From: Erwinia aphidicola
Lineage (GTDB): Bacteria > Pseudomonadota > Gammaproteobacteria > Enterobacterales > Enterobacteriaceae
Reading direction: 5' to 3'
NCBI RefSeq assembly: GCF_024169515.1
Contig: NZ_JAMKCQ010000001.1
Span: 3,286,001-3,350,000, forward strand
Length of the DNA: 64,000 bases
Shown here: positions 60,200 to 64,000 of the stretch, one piece after another
Layout: the number at the start of each line of letters is the position of its first letter
Position numbering within the stretch: the first letter of the stretch is position 1
Program-made: the position numbers and the translations under genes
The notes under the pieces: generated by a model
The model's input: only the letters and a program-made list of their open reading frames with translations
Told to the model about the DNA's origin: nothing
Databases searched by the model: none

Positions 60200-60338
60200 G
60201 CCAGCAGTCCCCATATCTGCTCAGTGCCGCCGGGGAATTCAGTTTATTCTTCTGTCGTTCCTGCCAGCGCCTGGCTAAAGTTATCCACGTCACGCTTAAC
60301 CCGCAACGGGATACAAAAGTTTTAATAAGGATGCCGTA

Positions 60339-60950
60339 ATGAAAAAATTAATGATTTCCTGCTGTTTGCTGGCGGCCTTTACTTCTGCAAGCGTACTGGC
60401 AGATGCTGCCAGTGATTTGCAGCAGCGCCTGGATAAAGTGAAAAGCTTCCATGCGACCTTTAATCAAAAAGTGACCGACGGCAGCGGCCAGTCCGTGCAG
60501 GATGGTGAAGGTGAGATGTGGGTACAGCGCCCGAATCTGTTTAACTGGCACATGACCGCGCCGGATGAAAGCATCCTGATCTCTGATGGCAAAACCCTGT
60601 GGTTTTATAACCCGTTTGTTGAGCAGGTCAGCGCCAGCTGGCTGAAAGACGCCACCAGCAATACGCCGTTTATGCTGATTGCCCGCAACCAGTCGAGTGA
60701 CTGGAAGCAGTACAACGTGGCGCAAAAAGGCAATGACTTCTCGCTGACGCCGAAAGCGGCGGATGGCAACCTGAAGCAGTTCACCATTAACGTTTCGCCG
60801 AACGGTACGATCAACCAGTTCAGCGCGATTGAGCAGGATGGCCAGCGCAGCAGCTACGCGTTGAAAAGCCAGCAAAACGGCTCCGTCAGCGCTGATAAGT
60901 TTAAGTTTACGCCGCCGCAGGGTGTGACCGTGGACGACCAGCGTCAGTGA
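60339..60950 (+). CDS. lolA: Outer-membrane lipoprotein chaperone LolA
   Basis: 203 residues, as in E. coli. Periplasmic carrier that takes lipoproteins from LolCDE to LolB. Signal peptide about 1-21 ([10 protein letters not shown]). Family residues in [22 protein letters not shown] and [15 protein letters not shown] are present. Seven bases separate it from rarA. Confidence 0.97.
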   Translation: MKKLMISCCLLAAFTSASVLADAASDLQQRLDKVKSFHATFNQKVTDGSGQSVQDGEGEMWVQRPNLFNWHMTAPDESILISDGKTLWFYNPFVEQVSASWLKDATSNTPFMLIARNQSSDWKQYNVAQKGNDFSLTPKAADGNLKQFTINVSPNGTINQFSAIEQDGQRSSYALKSQQNGSVSADKFKFTPPQGVTVDDQRQ

Positions 60951-60957
60951 GGTTTGC

Positions 60958-62301
60958 GTGAGTAATATGTCCCTCGATTTTTCCCGTAATGAATTTCAGC
61001 CTCTGGCCGCCCGTATGCGGCCACGCACGCTGGCCGAATATATCGGTCAGCAGCATCTGCTGGCGGCAGGCAAACCGCTGCCGCGCGCGATTGAGGCAGG
61101 TCATTTGCATTCGATGATCTTATGGGGACCACCAGGGACAGGGAAAACCACGCTGGCAGAAATTATCGGCCACTATGGCCAGGCCGACGTGGAGCGCATC
61201 TCAGCCGTGACCTCAGGGGTGAAAGAGATCCGTGAGGCAATCGAACGCGCCAGACAGAATCGCAATGCCGGGCGCCGCACCATCCTGTTTGTCGATGAGG
61301 TGCACCGCTTCAATAAAAGTCAGCAGGATGCTTTTCTGCCGCATATTGAAGACGGCACCATTACCTTTATCGGTGCCACCACTGAAAACCCCTCTTTTGA
61401 ACTGAACTCCGCGCTGTTATCTCGTGCCCGCGTCTATCTGCTGAAATCTTTGACCGTTGAGGATATCTCAGCGGTGCTCGAGCAGGCGATGGACGACAGC
61501 GAACGCGGTTACGGCAAAGAGAACATCGTGCTGCCGGAAAATACCCGCAACATGATTGCCGAGTTGGTTAACGGCGATGCGCGCCGGGCGCTTAACACGC
61601 TGGAGATGATGGCGGATATGGCGGAGGTCAACGCACAAGGCCAGCGCGAATTGACGCCGCAGTTGCTCAATGAAGTGTCAGGCGAGCGCAGTGCGCGTTT
61701 TGATAACAAAGGTGACCGCTTTTACGATCTGATCTCCGCGCTGCATAAGTCCGTGCGCGGGTCTGCCCCCGACGCGGCGCTTTACTGGTATGCGCGCATT
61801 ATTACCGCCGGGGGCGACCCGCTGTATGTGGCGCGCCGCCTGCTGGCGATTGCATCCGAGGATGTTGGCAATGCCGACCCACGCGGAATGCAGGTGGCGA
61901 TTGCTGCCTGGGACTGCTTTACCCGCGTTGGCCCGGCGGAAGGCGAGCGCGCCATTGCTCAGGCGATTGTTTACCTCGCCTGCGCACCCAAAAGCAATGC
62001 CGTTTACAGCGCGTTCAAGTCAGCGATGCGCGATGCGCGTGAAAGCCCGGATTACGATGTGCCGGAACATCTGCGTAATGCGCCAACGAAGCTGATGAAG
62101 GAGATGGGGCTGGGGGCAGAATATCGCTATGCCCACAATGAACCGAACGCCTATGCCGCCGGTGAAGAGTACTTCCCGGCGCAAATGGCGCAGACCCGTT
62201 ATTATCAGCCAACCACACGCGGGCTGGAAGGCAAAATCGGCGAAAAGCTCGCCTGGCTTGCTGAACAGGATCAAAATAGCCCGACAAAACGCTACCGCTG
62301 A
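60958..62301 (+). CDS. rarA: Replication-associated recombination ATPase RarA
   Basis: 447 residues, as in E. coli. AAA+ protein of the clamp-loader/MgsA-WRNIP group acting at stalled forks with SSB. Walker A GPPGTGKT (57-64), Walker B ILFVDEVH, sensor 1 TTENPSFE and sensor 2 [11 protein letters not shown]. Start GTG (GTG-AGT-AAT), as in E. coli; an in-frame ATG is three codons later. Confidence 0.96.
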   Translation: MSNMSLDFSRNEFQPLAARMRPRTLAEYIGQQHLLAAGKPLPRAIEAGHLHSMILWGPPGTGKTTLAEIIGHYGQADVERISAVTSGVKEIREAIERARQNRNAGRRTILFVDEVHRFNKSQQDAFLPHIEDGTITFIGATTENPSFELNSALLSRARVYLLKSLTVEDISAVLEQAMDDSERGYGKENIVLPENTRNMIAELVNGDARRALNTLEMMADMAEVNAQGQRELTPQLLNEVSGERSARFDNKGDRFYDLISALHKSVRGSAPDAALYWYARIITAGGDPLYVARRLLAIASEDVGNADPRGMQVAIAAWDCFTRVGPAEGERAIAQAIVYLACAPKSNAVYSAFKSAMRDARESPDYDVPEHLRNAPTKLMKEMGLGAEYRYAHNEPNAYAAGEEYFPAQMAQTRYYQPTTRGLEGKIGEKLAWLAEQDQNSPTKRYR

Positions 62302-62370
62302 CAGTGACGTTGCGGTAAGGTTAGCAATGAATTCAACGTATTCTGCATAAGAGTACGTCCCTTCCTTTGA

Positions 62371-63690
<1,320 letters not shown>

Positions 63691-63713
63691 TCACCTCGCC
63701 GATTGCAATGTTC

Positions 63714-63740
63714 AAAACCCGCCGCTGGCGGGTTTTTTTA
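63714..63740 (+). terminator. Rho-independent terminator of serS
   Basis: AACCCGCC / GGCGGGTT with a GCT loop and a seven-T tail, 24 bases after the stop. Confidence 0.92.
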
Positions 63741-63981
63741 TGCCGGCGATCGAGCAAAATAAATGATTGAGAGTTTGGTTCGCCCTAAGCCAATTTAAAG
63801 AGAATTCAATGAGATAATTCGTGGCGAAAAGTTGTGACTCAGATCTCCCACTCGTTGTAGATAAGAAAATTAAATCGCTGTACTACAAATCGTGCTGTGA
63901 CTGATTTATTCCGCTTTTACAATTGCTTGCATGGTGGCATTATGCGCGCAAAATCCTCTCTCGCTGCGGTTCTTCACTACT

Positions 63982-64000
63982 ATGTCCACCTGGTCACGCC
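63982..64000 (+). CDS. ycaD: Possible start of ycaD (MFS transporter), cut by window end
   Basis: Only six codons are visible (MSTWSR). E. coli ycaD starts MSTYTQ and lies downstream of serS after dmsABC and ycaC. The 63741-63981 stretch before it is non-coding. The call rests on position and a very short match; another in-frame ATG at about 63940 in a different frame is equally open. Confidence 0.3.

Overview
This is a chromosomal segment from a gamma-proteobacterium of the order Enterobacterales, most likely Erwiniaceae (Erwinia/Pantoea type). Almost every core gene is a close homologue of an Escherichia coli gene from the ybiT-to-serS part of the chromosome, in the same order and orientation. 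Several E. coli neighbours are absent (fsaA, gstB, deoR, hcp-hcr, aqpZ, macAB, ybjS-ybjT, the serine tRNA serW and, after serS, dmsABC), and other genes appear in their place. The genus call is an inference; nothing here fixes the species.

Layout. 1-255 is the end of the ABC-F ATPase gene ybiT, followed by a membrane diguanylate cyclase gene (431-1972, minus). 2028-4014 holds moeA-moeB (molybdenum cofactor, minus). 4269-10510 is iaaA-gsiABCD (isoaspartyl peptidase plus glutathione ABC importer), in which gsiB carries an in-frame amber codon. 10511-10830 is a tandem array of REP-like units. 10918-14918 has a lipoprotein, the aldose dehydrogenase yliI, a HAD phosphatase and the penicillin-binding protein dacC. 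15094-19922 has sdaC, ybjG, ybjL and ybjM. 20114-23072 has grxA, ybjC-nfsA, rimK and ybjN. 23543-27731 is the putrescine importer potFGHI. 27863-30125 is an accessory operon (yjiH-yjiG plus an M20 amidohydrolase). 30506-32242 has ybjO and rlmC. 32354-36083 is the arginine importer artPIQM-artJ. 36297-40883 has ybjP, ybjQ-amiD, ltaE and poxB. 41037-45994 has ybjD, cspD and clpS-clpA. 46052-49460 is a second accessory island: an autotransporter and a lipoprotein hydrolase. 49661-54461 has infA, aat and cydDC. 54609-63690 has trxB, lrp, ftsK, lolA, rarA and serS. The window ends at what may be the first codons of ycaD.

How the genes work together. The theme is small-molecule import and envelope housekeeping: glutathione (gsi), putrescine (pot), arginine (art) and serine (sdaC) uptake; peptidoglycan turnover and recycling (dacC, ybjG, amiD); thiol redox and nitro-reduction (grxA, trxB, nfsA, cydDC); protein quality control and the N-end rule (aat makes the N-degron, clpS recognises it, clpAP degrades it; all three genes are here); and chromosome segregation and replication rescue (ftsK, rarA).

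The most distinctive non-coding feature is a family of short palindromes with a GTAG head, of the REP type, clustered just after stop codons in seven intergenic gaps. They differ in stem sequence but keep pairing through matched changes on both arms, and in several gaps they have multiplied in tandem. I saw no tRNA, rRNA, insertion sequence, CRISPR array or prophage.
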